A stretch of DNA of 64,000 nt from Helicoverpa zea (GCF_022581195.2 NC_061473.1:434001-498000), one strand, 5' to 3'. Positions 22,501 through 33,294 are shown, numbered from the stretch's first letter. The notes: generated by a model from the letters alone, not told the origin. Program-made: numbers and translations.

Positions 22501-22663
22501 TTGATAGACCAATGGATTCAAATAAATTATCCATGATTGTGTGAGTGGTTATATAAACTTTACCGAAGAAGTTTTCTCTTTGATCTAAAACGTTTTTATT
22601 GCTATGATGATGTTTAGCAATAATTGTCGTTAGAAGAAGAACAAAAACTTTACCAGCCAGCAT
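19548..22663 (-). CDS. SPH-B: secreted serine-protease homologue, catalytically dead, with basic/Ser-rich tail
   Basis: Seven exons join in frame: 22663-22123, 22043-21857, 21705-21417, 21117-21029, 20894-20831, 20749-20609 and 20519-19548, for about 760 residues. A signal peptide (MLAGKVFVLLLTTIIA) and helical pro-region with LLLTMHYDLSNIMDK precede the S1 domain at R|IYKGVE. Catalytic positions read ITSASCLQ (His to Ser), LHNLALLRL (Asp to Asn) and GACNGDVGGP (Ser to Val; oxyanion Gly kept here only). The tail has Thr and Ser/Glu runs, then many Lys/His/Ser, ending KANVHKMLMYISK. Exon 4 (89 bases) and exon 2 (187 bases) match SPH-C, so B and C form one subfamily. Its start lies 225 bases from the divergent secreted-peptide gene at 22889, implying a shared promoter. 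The last acceptor was chosen for frame (AG at 20520); others nearby are possible. Confidence 0.88.
21150..21260 (+). repeat. Dispersed repeat copy (also near 45262 and 56425)
   Basis: 'tgctgctaattagataacaata' followed by 'tcgcgtggatccacg' matches the sequences near 45262-45350 and 56425-56520, which share 'attataaaacaata' and '(t)cgcgt.catctgcgctccg'. It lies in an SPH-B intron. Confidence 0.4.
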
Positions 22664-22888
22664 TGTTTAAAAAGGAAATTTAGAATCTGAATCAAGCGGT
22701 TAAACTATTGAAAATAAACTATATTGATCGACTGTAAAGGTAACAAAATTCAATTTCATTGGTAATAAAATTCTATTGTTTGTTTCGAAATAAATATTAT
22801 TAAAATATTATTAAGACAATTTGCTATAAAATCAATAGTATTTTGAAAGTCATATCTACTTTGGGCAATCCTAGATTTTTTCTTCATA
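22664..22888. promoter_or_regulatory. Bidirectional promoter between SPH-B and secreted peptide 1
   Basis: Only 225 AT-rich bases separate two divergent ATG codons. A TATAAAA lies at 22825-22831 for the plus-strand gene, about 60 bases before its ATG. The whole segment is repeated almost exactly at 24570-24782. Confidence 0.6.
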
Positions 22889-23152
22889 ATGAAAGTGTTG
22901 ATCTTTGTCTGTACCTTAATGGTAATGATTAACGTATCATCTGCATCAAGGGTTATATATCACTATTCGAAGTTAATGACAGACAGACCTACAACATTTG
23001 CTGAAGAAGAGCCGTTCTTAGCTACCGGGGACAACACAGATTATGTTGATAGTACGACAGAAGATGCTCTTTTAAGCCCAACAAATAACTTTGATGATGT
23101 AGAAAAATTGGAAAACAATTATACTTCGGCCGTTCAGAGAATGCGTTCCTGA
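22889..23152 (+). CDS. Small secreted peptide 1, with transposon-derived C-terminus
   Basis: An 87-codon intronless frame starts with a clear signal peptide (MKVLIFVCTLMVMINVSSA), then SRVIYHYSKLMTDRPTTF and an acidic mature part (EEEPFLATGDNTDYVD). It is a near duplicate of the gene at 24783. The final 11 residues (YTSAVQRMRS and neighbours) and the TGA stop are supplied by the terminal repeat of the MITE inserted at 23124; the duplicate gene instead stops right after LENN. The original AATAAA (24104-24109) is now beyond the MITE, so the transcript probably carries the MITE in its 3' UTR. No known family was recognised; role unknown, likely extracellular. Confidence 0.75.
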   Translation: MKVLIFVCTLMVMINVSSASRVIYHYSKLMTDRPTTFAEEEPFLATGDNTDYVDSTTEDALLSPTNNFDDVEKLENNYTSAVQRMRS

Positions 23153-24084
23153 CACCTATCAGTTAGTCACGACTAGTGATGGGCACAACATAACACTGAG
23201 TTCGTTACCGTTCCTTCAAAATGAACCGCCGCATTATTTTAAGATTATTTTCGTTTTAAATTGGCGGAATCATTTGTTTTATATTTTAGTTATTTAAGTG
23301 GAAACCAAAAAAAGGTAATATTCATATAATAAAATTGTTTTATTTATTCTTTGTTACAAGTACATTGAATTGAATGTGCGAACAGAATATTAATCAGACT
23401 CCGATTTGCTTGAGGAGGTGGTGTCTTCATCATCATCTTCGCCTACATGTATAATTATATTATTATCAATAACAGAATCAATCCTGATATCTCGGTCTAA
23501 CAAAAGCCGGGTAATCAAATAAAAACAGATCGAAAACACTTGAAAAACGTGGTCTATGCGCACGAAACGACAACGGACGACTGTTTTAGCGTCACAAAAT
23601 GGCGGCCCATAACGCCATTTGGGGTTACCATTTTTAATCTAAGTATAAAAATGCGGTTTGGTCATAGTTTTATTTTTATATTTCATAAACGTTATAATTA
23701 AGTCTTATAGTCCATTATTTTCCAATTCTTAAAAAGAAAATCAAAACGTATTATTTTATATTATAACTGTATAAGAACAGATTACGATACTTGCCTGTTA
23801 TTTTTAGCACAGCACTACAAAATATAAACCGCTGACATAACCTTGTAATAGCGCAGTATAGATTTAGAAAAATATTGTTTACCAAGTTATTTGACACTCA
23901 GTTTGGCACAAAATTATAACATTCATTGATTATTGATATAATAATGTTGTTTTAATGCTCCTCAATTGTTAAAACGGTAAACAACCAGCAAAAATATTTT
24001 TATCGTAACTGCAACGCCATTGCAAAGTTACGTCGTCAGTTCAATCGCGACGTGTCAGGAACGCATTCTCTGAATGGCCGAACT
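23124..24084. mobile_element. 961-bp non-autonomous DNA transposon inserted at the end of secreted peptide 1
   Basis: Inverted ends TTCGGCCGTTCAGAGAATGC (from 23125) and its near complement GCATTCTCTGAATGGCCGAA (to 24083) bound the element; the match continues over CGTTCCTGACAC. TATA stands on both sides (23120-23123 and 24085-24088). Comparison with the paralogous locus at 25010, which lacks it, confirms insertion. Inside, on the minus strand, a short frame ends GEDDDEDTTSSSKSESD then stop near 23390, possibly the last codons of a lost transposase. Confidence 0.85.
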
Positions 24085-24396
24085 ATAGTTCTATTATTTG
24101 TAAATAAAAGAACAGCAGGGTGAGATTTTGAACGTATAGTTAATAGTGAACTCAATGAAAATCATTTCCAGTTTAGTAGCAGTTGTCACATGTTAATATA
24201 TTAATCTCTCTTTGTTGGATACATGTCAATATTTACCTGGACCTCCAAGTATATTTCTGATGGATAACATACACCTACATTGAATGCAACCTAGAGATTT
24301 CTGTTGTAAAACAAATCTAGTTATACTATGAAGCAAGGATCAGTAAAATACAGATGACGAATAAGATCTATATGCAGACGGAGCTGATACACGTTG

Positions 24397-24569
24397 GAAA
24401 AATTCCTTGATAGACCAATGGATTCAAATAAATTATCCATGATTGTGTGAGTGGTTATATAAACGTTACCGAAGAAGTTTTCTCTTTGAACTTAAACGTT
24501 TTTATTGCTATGATGATGTTTAGCAATAATTGTCGTTAGAAGAAGAGCAAAAACTTTAGCTGCCAGCAT
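24397..24569 (-). pseudogene. Broken duplicate of the SPH-B first exon start
   Basis: From ATG 24569 the frame reads MLAAKVFALLLTTIIAKHHH, nearly as SPH-B, but stops after SNKNV because of a small change next to the GATCAA codons. Similarity with SPH-B continues to about 24397 and then ends abruptly, with no further exons. It is the 5' end of SPH-B carried along in the tandem duplication that also copied the small secreted gene. Confidence 0.85.
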
Positions 24570-24782
24570 TATTTAAAAAGTGAATTTAGATTTGAATCAA
24601 GCGTTTAAACTATTGAAAAGAAACAAAGTTGATTGACTATAAAGGTAACAAAATTCAATTTTGTTGGTAATAAAATTCTGTTGTTTATTGCGAAATAAAT
24701 ATTAATAAGACAATTCGCTATAAAATCAATAGTATTTTGAAAGTCATATCTACTTTGGGCAATCCTAGATTTTTTCTTCATA

Positions 24783-25013
24783 ATGAAAGTGCTGATCTTT
24801 GTCTGTACCTTAATGGTAATGATTAACTTATCATCTGCATCAAGGGTTATATATCACTATTCGAAGTTAATGACAGAGAGACCTACAACATTTGCTGAAG
24901 AAGAACCGTTCTTAGCTACCGGGGACAACACAGATTACGTTAATACAGAAGAAGATGCTCTTTTAAGCCCGTCAAGAAACTATGAAGATGTTGAAAAATT
25001 GGAAAACAATTAG
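24783..25013 (+). CDS. Small secreted peptide 2 (paralogue of the gene at 22889)
   Basis: A 76-codon intronless frame with signal peptide MKVLIFVCTLMVMINLSSA and acidic mature part ending EDVEKLENN then TAG. About nine in ten residues match peptide 1 up to the MITE insertion point. TATAAAA at 24718-24724 and polyadenylation-type AATAAAATAAAAG at 25028 give it its own signals. It diverges from a broken SPH-B exon, so any co-regulation with SPH-B is lost at this copy. Function unknown; predicted secreted. Confidence 0.75.
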   Translation: MKVLIFVCTLMVMINLSSASRVIYHYSKLMTERPTTFAEEEPFLATGDNTDYVNTEEDALLSPSRNYEDVEKLENN

Positions 25014-25322
25014 TTGTATTATATGTAAATAAAATAAAAGAACAGCAGGGTGAGATTTTGAACGTATGTATAGTTAATAGTACTTAATGAAAACCATTTT
25101 CAGTTTAGTAGCAGTTGTCAAATGAAATTAATTTCAGAAAATGTTAATTTATTCATTTTCTTTGTTGGATACGTAGCAACCTAAAGATTTCTGTTGTAAA
25201 ACAAATCTAGTTATATTATGAAGCAGGATCAGTAAAATACAGATGACGAATAAGATCTATATTCAGACAGATAGTTTATGTAGATATCACAAGCAATAAA
25301 ACAAATAATTCCAAGAACACTT

Positions 25323-28300
25323 TTATTGGTCATACAAGTAATAATAACTATGCTTTGTGGTAGCAAAAAATTTTTTGTGTTTATGCTGGTGAGGAGTGGC
25401 TTCAGTCCAATTCTCTGCCACAGTGTAACTGTCCTCATACGAATCATTGGCACCTCTTAGCGGAAGCACAAGTGCTGTTGTAATCTCATCGGTGTCTATA
25501 TGTTCGAAGGTCTCATCTGGCATCCCAGTTATTATGTCAGTAATGTGACCCTCTGTGGTGGAGCGCGGCGTGCGGGACGGTGGTATGGTGGTGGGCCCGG
25601 GCTCCGTGAACTGCGGTGGAAGTGGTAACTCAGTGGACGATGTCGTCAAGGGAATGGTCACGTATTTTGACACCGTTTTACGCGTGTTAATCTCGTGTAC
25701 CGGATACAAACTCTTATTCACCAGTGGATGTTGCATAGGATTTAACTTGGTTGTAGTTGTATTGAACATACCCATTATATCTTCAGTAAAATCTTCATAC
25801 CATATATCTTGGAAATTGGGGTCGTCAGTCCATTTTAGTTCATCGAGTACTGGTCCATGTTCCTTATCAGCCAGTCTGCTCCGACTATATATCGGAGTGA
25901 TCAGGTTTCTTGTCACTAGCTCGTCGTAAATCAGGGGTCTTGGTACTGTGCTTAAATGGTACAACGTAGTCCGCACATCGACACTTACAGTCGTCTGCAA
26001 AAGACCAAAAAGAAGGTGAGTCTAGGCTACGCACTAACTAAACAGACTGGGTTTTAAAAGACAGCTTATAAAACTGATAGTTCATAGTCTGACAAAAGTG
26101 TAATAAATATCTTATTATCACCGTCTCAATAATGCCGTCGATCCACGGGGCGTAGTAGCCGAGTTTGGTGAACACTGTGGGAGAGTCCAAGGCCCCGCAG
26201 AGAGTAGGACCGAAGCTGACCACGCCTACTAGTACACCACCAACGATTCCTGGCCCGCCCACGTCTTTCTGGATACGAAAATTAACATTAGTCAATTGCA
26301 GTCCCATTTCGTTTTCAAAATTGAATGAAAAGCTTCTAATTTTGATTTGTTCTTTGTACTGACAAAACTATTTCTTGCAATCCAGTCTAATCTCATAAAA
26401 GAGTCCTCAGTCAAATGCAAATTAATTTCTAGTGATTTGATGTTGGTCAGGATTTGGAGCTATTTAAATCACAATACAAGAATTAATGATATCTAAGTGA
26501 AGCTAAAAAAAATTAGCAAGAAACGAATACTAAGGAAGTCCAAATACATCCAGAAGAAGCAAAAATTATGTATACTAACGTTGCACGCTCCCTCTCCAGT
26601 CGATATGTAACCGGCGCAGAAATGCTTGTGTGTGACGAATTTCCTGCAAATAAGATTTATTTAGTAGATTCATTGGCAATAAAATTAGGATAAAAAAATC
26701 TCGAGTCTAGGAGACCTTGCAAAATGAATTTACTTTAGGACGACAGTTTTAGATAGACTTAACCCAAAACGCAGTTGTTCATTTAAACGTAGAATAACCA
26801 TGACTTTTGATTTGTATAACCATTTAGAGAATATGTAACCAGTCTAACCAAGGGGTATTGGGTTGCCCGGGTAACTGGGTTGAGGGGGTCAGATAGGGCA
26901 GTCGCTCCTTGTAAAGCACTGGTACTCTGCTACATCCGGTTAGACTGGAAGCCGACCCCAACATACTTGGGAAAAAGGCTCGGAGGGTGATGATTTAGAG
27001 AATATGTAAAAGCTCCTTACTTAGAGTAAATCTCAGCACATTCATTAACTGCATATACACTTAATTGTGCCACCAGCATCTTTTGCAACGGATTAACTTT
27101 ATTGGATCGCTGAAAAAGAGAAATAATATTGAATGTCAAGAACAATGATGAAACCAAAGATAAAATATCGGACCCGATCCTTATTTTAAATAGGTAATCG
27201 TTAGAGCATTTCTACACCACGTGAGTGCAGCGACCAGCAGTGTGATTCTATAAGACTTCACTCTAAACTTCACATCTGAATCCGCCGTGAGTTTCGTGAT
27301 TGGCATTCTCAAACTACACTAGCGCTACTCTTGCGAGCGTGTTTGCGAGTTGAACTAAATTAAACTCGAGATTTTGACAGATAAAGTATGAGATGACTTT
27401 TAGAACGTTTTGAACCGAATGCGAAGTGAAATGCGAAGTGAAATGCGAGTTGTCTGAATTTTATAGAATCGACGACGTACAGTGTGGGTTGTCAATTTGA
27501 AAGGCAGACTCTAAGAAAATTTAGAAACACCCATACATGACTAAATAAAGGTTCTATTAATTTGGCTCACCTTCCTACTACCCCAACCGACTATAATAAC
27601 TTTCTCAATGTTGGAGGCTAGATTTGCGGTGGACCTTTCATAACTTATCCTCTTGATTCTTTTCTGTTTCTTTCGGAAGTTGAGATCCTTGAATAACCGG
27701 AGAAGCACAAGGTTGTGATTTAAAGTTTTTGGATCATAGGCATCGTGGAAGAACACTTCCATGATGGATATCTTCTCTCCGCCAACGGAGGAGTAGTCAC
27801 TGCCGACACGTACGAACAGACCTCGGGGGTTCTCTCTATAGAATCTGTTGTTGTGAAGTCTGGAAAAATATGTATTAAACCTTTATTTGTTACTTTGATG
27901 ACTATGGATCTTCTAGCTACAGTTATTGTTGTTTGATTAGGACTGCACTGTTCAAAGTCTATCTACTGGTATTAATTTTAACAATTCCAAGACTCTCTAT
28001 GCCTCTCACATCATCATCGACTATCATGTTGTTTGTGCTGTCGTCTTTGATGTCTTAAACCATCTCCAAGCTATATGTAGTATTTGTTTCCCAACAAAAC
28101 TCATCCATATACTAGAAATTATTTTGCATAATTCTGACCAAACTACGATATCACCGACACTTACAATTGCAAGCAAGAAGCTGCGGTGATGACTAGATTC
28201 TTAGTGAGAAGAGATCCGGCACATACAAAGGTACCCATAAGGTGGACGCTCACGACGAATGGGTAGCTCAATATTCTGGTCCTCTCCCCCTTGAAAATCC

Positions 28301-29419
28301 TCCGGCTATCGGAATCATTTACGAGATCTAGTTCCAGCACTGCCGGCGGTTCTGAAAACGGATGTATGACTTTAAGACGTGCTCATCGGGATAATTGACG
28401 CCCAAATAGATTTTTGAAGCAGGGAGTTTTGAAGAAAATAAGGAAATTTTAAAAGTAAGTATATAGGCAATAAATGTTATAACCATTTATTTTCATAGAT
28501 ACAATATATAAGGAATGAAACATGAACTTGTATGTGGCACCATAAACGACGTGTTTTGATTTACAATTTCACTGATGATGATGATGATGATGATGCACAT
28601 TATTAGCAGAATTCCCATAATTTCCATAATGATTGCAGATTCTAAAGTGTACATAACATTTGATAGCATTGTCTACTTACGCCACAATTCAAGATTAGGA
28701 ACATCAACAATGTCTTCCACATCTTTTGGTGTTGAAGACTTAACGAAATCATTCTCGCTTATATTATCGACTTTTCTTAAAAAGTCATGAATGAATTGTT
28801 GAAACTCTTTGCTGTCGGCAAATACAGGCTCGGATATATTTTGAAGAGCGTTCAGTGTTTCTATAGAAGTGATATTTGCTGCTTTTCTTGTTTTATGTTT
28901 CTTGCGTTTACGTAGCTTTTTTCTGTCGGCAAATACGGGCTTGGATAGATTTTTTAGAGCGTTCGTTGCATCTGTCAAAGTGATGTTCGCAATTTTGCTT
29001 GTTTTATGTTTTGGGCGCTTACGTAATTTTTTGTGCACTTTGAATCTAGAAGAATAATTAAAGGTATCATCTAATATTTTTTCTACAACTTCAAATAATC
29101 GTATTGCGTTTGCACTGCTACTTTCGGATATATTTGGCTTGGCAGCTGCTACCATTATATCGTGCACATCGTAATTTTTCTCTGCTGCACTTTTTAAATC
29201 ATAATGCATTGTCAATAACGATTTGATTCTTGATCTTGTGACAAATCCAGCCGTCAAATTGAGTGACTCAAAAAGATTATTCATTACATTTTGAACGTCG
29301 TTGTCTACTTTGGTGTATAAGTTACCCTTAGATTTCAATAAACTCTTAAGGAATGTCCTATAATTATGTCTAGCTACCACCACAGAAATCAGAAAGACGA
29401 TGATTGTTGTAAATTTCAT
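25323..29419 (-). CDS. SPH-C: secreted serine-protease homologue, catalytically dead, with Thr/Pro- and His-rich tail
   Basis: Seven exons join in frame: 29419-28681, 28351-28165, 27859-27571, 27109-27021, 26643-26580, 26268-26122 and 25994-25323, for about 728 residues. Signal peptide MKFTTIIVFLISVVVA; the pro-region (about 230 residues) contains KSLLTMHYDLK and two copies of a Lys/Arg-rich repeat with ..LRKR.KHKT and PVFAD (28800-29000). The S1 domain starts R|IFKGER. Catalytic positions read ITAASCLQ (His to Ser), NHNLVLLRL (Asp to Asn) and GACNKDVGGP (Ser to Val, Gly193 to Lys). The tail is rich in Thr/Pro/Asp, with a HQHKHKKFF stretch and a Tyr-rich end. It is divergent from SPH-D with a 321-base shared upstream region. 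Introns carry a SINE and a probable MITE. Confidence 0.9.
26835..26996 (+). mobile_element. SINE 3' part in an SPH-C intron
   Basis: Contains 'gtctaaccaaggggtattgg', 'gttgcccgggtaactgggtt', 'ggcagtcgctccttg', 'ggaagccgaccccaac' and a 'gatgat' tail, the 3' half of the SINE family seen complete at 49757. Confidence 0.8.
27225..27500. mobile_element. Probable MITE in an SPH-C intron
   Basis: The left end has 'gtgtgattctataagacttc' and 'taaacttcac'; the right end, reversed, has 'gtcgattctataaaattcag' and 'gcatttcacttcgc', giving imperfect inverted ends. Inner 'gcgaagtgaaat' is directly repeated. Ends are approximate. Confidence 0.45.
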
Positions 29420-29740
29420 TTTATATTAATTAAAATAACTTAAATAATAACTAATACGGACTGACTTAGGTGTACACAAGAAAAAGTTTGAATTACAATG
29501 AGATTATTGTAGCTCAATAAAACATATTGTTTTACATTAAATATTTATTGCTTGGTTGTGTAATCACTTTTTGCAGGATTTCTCAATACAGAAATAAAAC
29601 AAGCGCCATAAAACAAATTTCAATATATTGAGCAACTACTTTTATCATAAAAATATTTTGATACAAAAGTGAAATTCACCATTGTAATTATAAGCTTATT
29701 GTACTTCGTTTCTTCGATACAAAAAAGTATCTTTCTTCAC
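29420..29740. promoter_or_regulatory. Shared upstream region of SPH-C and SPH-D
   Basis: Two divergent ATG codons stand 321 bases apart. On the SPH-C side TCAGTCC lies about 43 bases upstream of the ATG inside a 20-mer also preserved in the decayed copy at 14675, a plausible initiator. On the SPH-D side TTGAGCAACTACTTTTATCAT (29628-29648) is shared with SPH-A. No TATA is obvious on either side. Confidence 0.55.
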
Positions 29741-32700
29741 ATGTCTTCCATCAAGAAAAATATTTTTTGTTTGATTGTTTTGAGCATTGTTGTCGAAATT
29801 CAGAGCCTTGTGGAACTGCCAGCCGCAGAAGACAACGAAATAGTTTTAACAGAGTTGGCAGTACGGAACACTGTCAATAGAATATTCTCCATCCTGAAAC
29901 TGCGCCGACTTGCGAACAAAACGAAGTTCACAGAATTCGCGTTAATTCACAACTTCTTCGTGACCATCACGTTACAGGATCACGACAATCTGAAAGAAAT
30001 AGCAAGACTAGCTAAAGTTGAGAACATCGATAACAATACACAATATTTTATTACCGAGATAAATGAGGTACTAAATGAAGACGATAAAAGCCATGATACT
30101 ACTGATGATGTTGTAACGACCCACATTGAAGCGTTTATAAGAAAGCTGGAATATTTGAAGTATCGATACAAATTCACTGACAACGCTGCTGCTTTTGGGA
30201 TAAATTCTGAAGTTTTGACTCATTTGAAGACTACTGATAATTTAAATAACTTCACAACAGTTGCTGATGCAACTACTGATGAAGATGGTTATATTCTCAC
30301 TGATAATGAATTCTGGCGTAAGTATTTTTTTGATAGATTGCAAAGGCCATTTTTGAAGCTGACTTTTTATTTTATAAACGCTTTTGCAGGACCCAGTGGT
30401 CGGCGCATTTTCCAAGGGCGCAGAGAAAAAATAAAGCGGTACCCGTTCATGGCAAGCGTCCATTTCTTCAAGAAATTCCAGTGCGGTGGCTCCATCATCA
30501 AGTCTGATTTAGTCATCACGGCTGCTTCATGTTTACAATTGTAACTTATCATTTGATTTGTACTTAAATACTTGCTGTATCAATCTATGAGTACTTCTGA
30601 GACATCATTTTTATTTATTAAGCCTAGATTTTTAATACTTCACATTGGCGTTTTTCACATCTTACTGAAAAACGAGTTTTGAAGTGGTAAAGGCATTAAC
30701 TAATGAATCAATCTAGGTACTTAATCACTTGATACAAGAAGCATTGTTTCATCTTTTCCCCCAGGGCATGGAACAACCGGTTCTTCAGAGAGAACCCGTC
30801 TTTCCTCTCCGTGCAAGTTGGCTGCGACTTGTACGAGGGCGGCGATGAGAACATCCCCATTGTGCAGGTCTACTTCCATCCCGAATACAACCCGCAGAAC
30901 TTGAGGAACAACCTCGCCATCATGAGGCTACTGCGGGTCCTGAAGTTCGGGAGGAGAGTCACTAAGATTAAGAAGATAGACTTCGATAGATCTCCCTGGC
31001 CACTGCCTGATAATACCGACGGAATCACTATTATTGGTTGGGGAGCGAAATCCGTGAGTAGAATCTGTTATTATTTTTTCGAAATCTGAAGGCTCACCAG
31101 ATTGTGATAGTGGTAACAGCATGTTTTTATTTATTTTATACAATATTTTCGTAGACAATGCTATATATAAATATTATAACATTAAATCATAGATTAAAGC
31201 ACACGTCCAATGCTAGGCGTTTGTGCTAGGGCATACGCTTCCAGCATACGAGCACATTTCCTAGTCTGAACTGCTCTTATATCTTTATATTACCTACATA
31301 TATCATATAAACAAAAAATTACAAAATACCGACTCTACTTTCCTGTTTCCTTTTTCAGAGTAGCAATGTCGTTCGTAACGTTTTTTCTAATCACCTCGCG
31401 TCTGCCGAGCTGGACTTCTACCCTTTGAAGGAATGTCAAGATGTTTATTCCAAGTAAGTGGATTCAAAAATCTTTCGTTATAGTAGAAGTGTTCCTTATT
31501 CTATTAAATAACGTATTTTCAGAGATTTCGTGACCTTCCAGAACTTTTGTGCCGGATTCTTCTCAAAAGGAGGTGGCGCATGTAATGTAAGTTATTTACA
31601 AGCTGAAATATTCCTTCTGCATGCAGGCAAAGTTATACAGCTTCTTAGATAAATTTCTCTTTTGCCATTAATATAAGTCTTACAGTTTTACTCGTGCATT
31701 TGAGACATGATCATCGTTTTTGTAACTTGTTTATTGTTTTCTAGCGTGATGTTGGCGGGCCAGGCGTCGCTCACGGCGTTCTAGTTGGAGTCGTCAGCTT
31801 CGGCTCACCCAATTGTGGCGCCCCTGACGCTCCTACCGTCTTCACTAAGCTTGGCTACTACACCGACTGGATCGAAAGCATCTTAGAAATGGTTAGCAAT
31901 AGTTATATTAGCTAGTCTTTCATGCAATGAGTCCTTAGTGACTACAGGTTTTATATTGGTTTGTGCAGTTCGAAGCCCAACGAAGGTTGCACGTTGTCGG
32001 TTCAGTGTACATTAAGATATTTCTGAGACAAGATATAAGTCCCTTTTAAGAAAATCAAAGAAGCACAGTTATTTTGTAAACATCTATGTGTATAAAAGAC
32101 CTTTAAGCCGTAAAAAGACGACTTATTTCTATATATGTAATTTGTTGGGATTTACCCGGTCTTCTAAGAATAACAATCAACAACACAATTGTACTGTGAT
32201 TATGATAAATTCAAGAATACCTTTCAATATCCCCGTGTCCAGTTGAATAATGTTTTTTTTTTACATATTTACAGAGGATAGCAACTGGAGTAAAAAGGAC
32301 AACAGAAAGGCCAATGAAAGTATCTTACGACTTTTTGCAATTCTTGAGTACTACAAGACAAGACAGAATCCAGCCGGTGACTGTGACTGGGCAGTCCGGG
32401 ACAACTGAGCCATCTTTACCAATTCTTAATGTTGACGCTTTGAGAACCTTAGATGAAAATAAAGATTTCAAAGATTTTATCAAAACTATGTTTGGTGAAG
32501 AAGAAGTGAAAGAATATATTGAAGAATATGATTACGGAGTTGATAAACCAGCTGGGGCTAAACCTCAGGTTACTGCACCGTCTGCAGGAAGAGCTGCAGC
32601 GTCTGCAGGAAGGTCTGAAGTAAAACCTCAACGTGTAACTACGACAGCATCACCAAAAATTGAAAGTCAAATCCAACAAAACATCAGCCTCACTGAAGAT

Positions 32701-33294
32701 CCACAAGTGGGATCAGTTAAAATGGTGACCTCAATAGACAATTTTGACAGAATAGAAGTTTCTAGCGCAGAAGATGAAGATTCTAAAGTCCCCACTACTG
32801 TTGAAGTACCAGGATACACGGCTTTAAAAAATAAGCAAAGTGACAAAAATGTTGAAGAGAGTATTGCTAAGTTGATAGATGATATTGACATAGAAGAAAT
32901 ATTAGATTTTGAACCAGGAGATTCTTTGGATAAAAATGCAAGTGTGTCCAAAGTCGGAGCAAAGCGACAAAAACCTGAAAAGTTACCTGAAACAGCATCA
33001 AACGACAGTACTAGTTATGAATATGAAGAAGATTCTGATAAAGAAACCAACCCAGTGCTGGCTTTACTTGAATTAACCAAAGATAAACTGAAGCAGAAAA
33101 AGAAAGAGAGGAAAGTGATAGAAGAAGATAAAGGCCTGGAGATCGCCGTGGCACCGTTTAACGATTTCACTTTCAGACAAAATGCTACGACGAAAGCCTC
33201 TAGCGTTTTAGACATATTCTCTCAGAGGGATCTAATGAGATTGCTAACTGAAGCTGTAGCTGATGCAACGAAAAACAAATCAATGAAACTGTAA
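29741..33294 (+). CDS. SPH-D: secreted serine-protease homologue, catalytically dead, with Glu/Lys-rich tail
   Basis: Seven exons join in frame: 29741-30317, 30390-30540, 30765-31053, 31359-31453, 31523-31586, 31745-31891 and 32275-33294, for about 780 residues. The ATG at 29741 opens a signal peptide (MSSIKKNIFCLIVLSIVVEI). A frame upstream from GTG 29669 resembles the SPH-C start but lacks ATG. The pro-region has NFFVTITLQDHDNLKEIARL as in SPH-A. The S1 domain begins R|IFQGRR; catalytic positions read ITAASCLQ (His to Ser), RNNLAIMRL (Asp to Asn) and GACNRDVGGP (Ser to Val, Gly193 to Arg). Cysteines of the S1 disulfides are kept. The 340-codon last exon is acidic/basic low complexity with repeats such as SAGRAAASAGR. 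Intron 1 is 72 bases, in frame, no stop. Exon lengths match SPH-A exactly for exons 3 to 6. Confidence 0.9.

Noticed and set aside
23387..23450. Acidic frame GEDDDEDTTSSSKSESD as an exon of a host gene
   Set aside because: It lies inside the MITE at 23124-24084, on the minus strand, with no partner exons; more likely a remnant of a transposase end.
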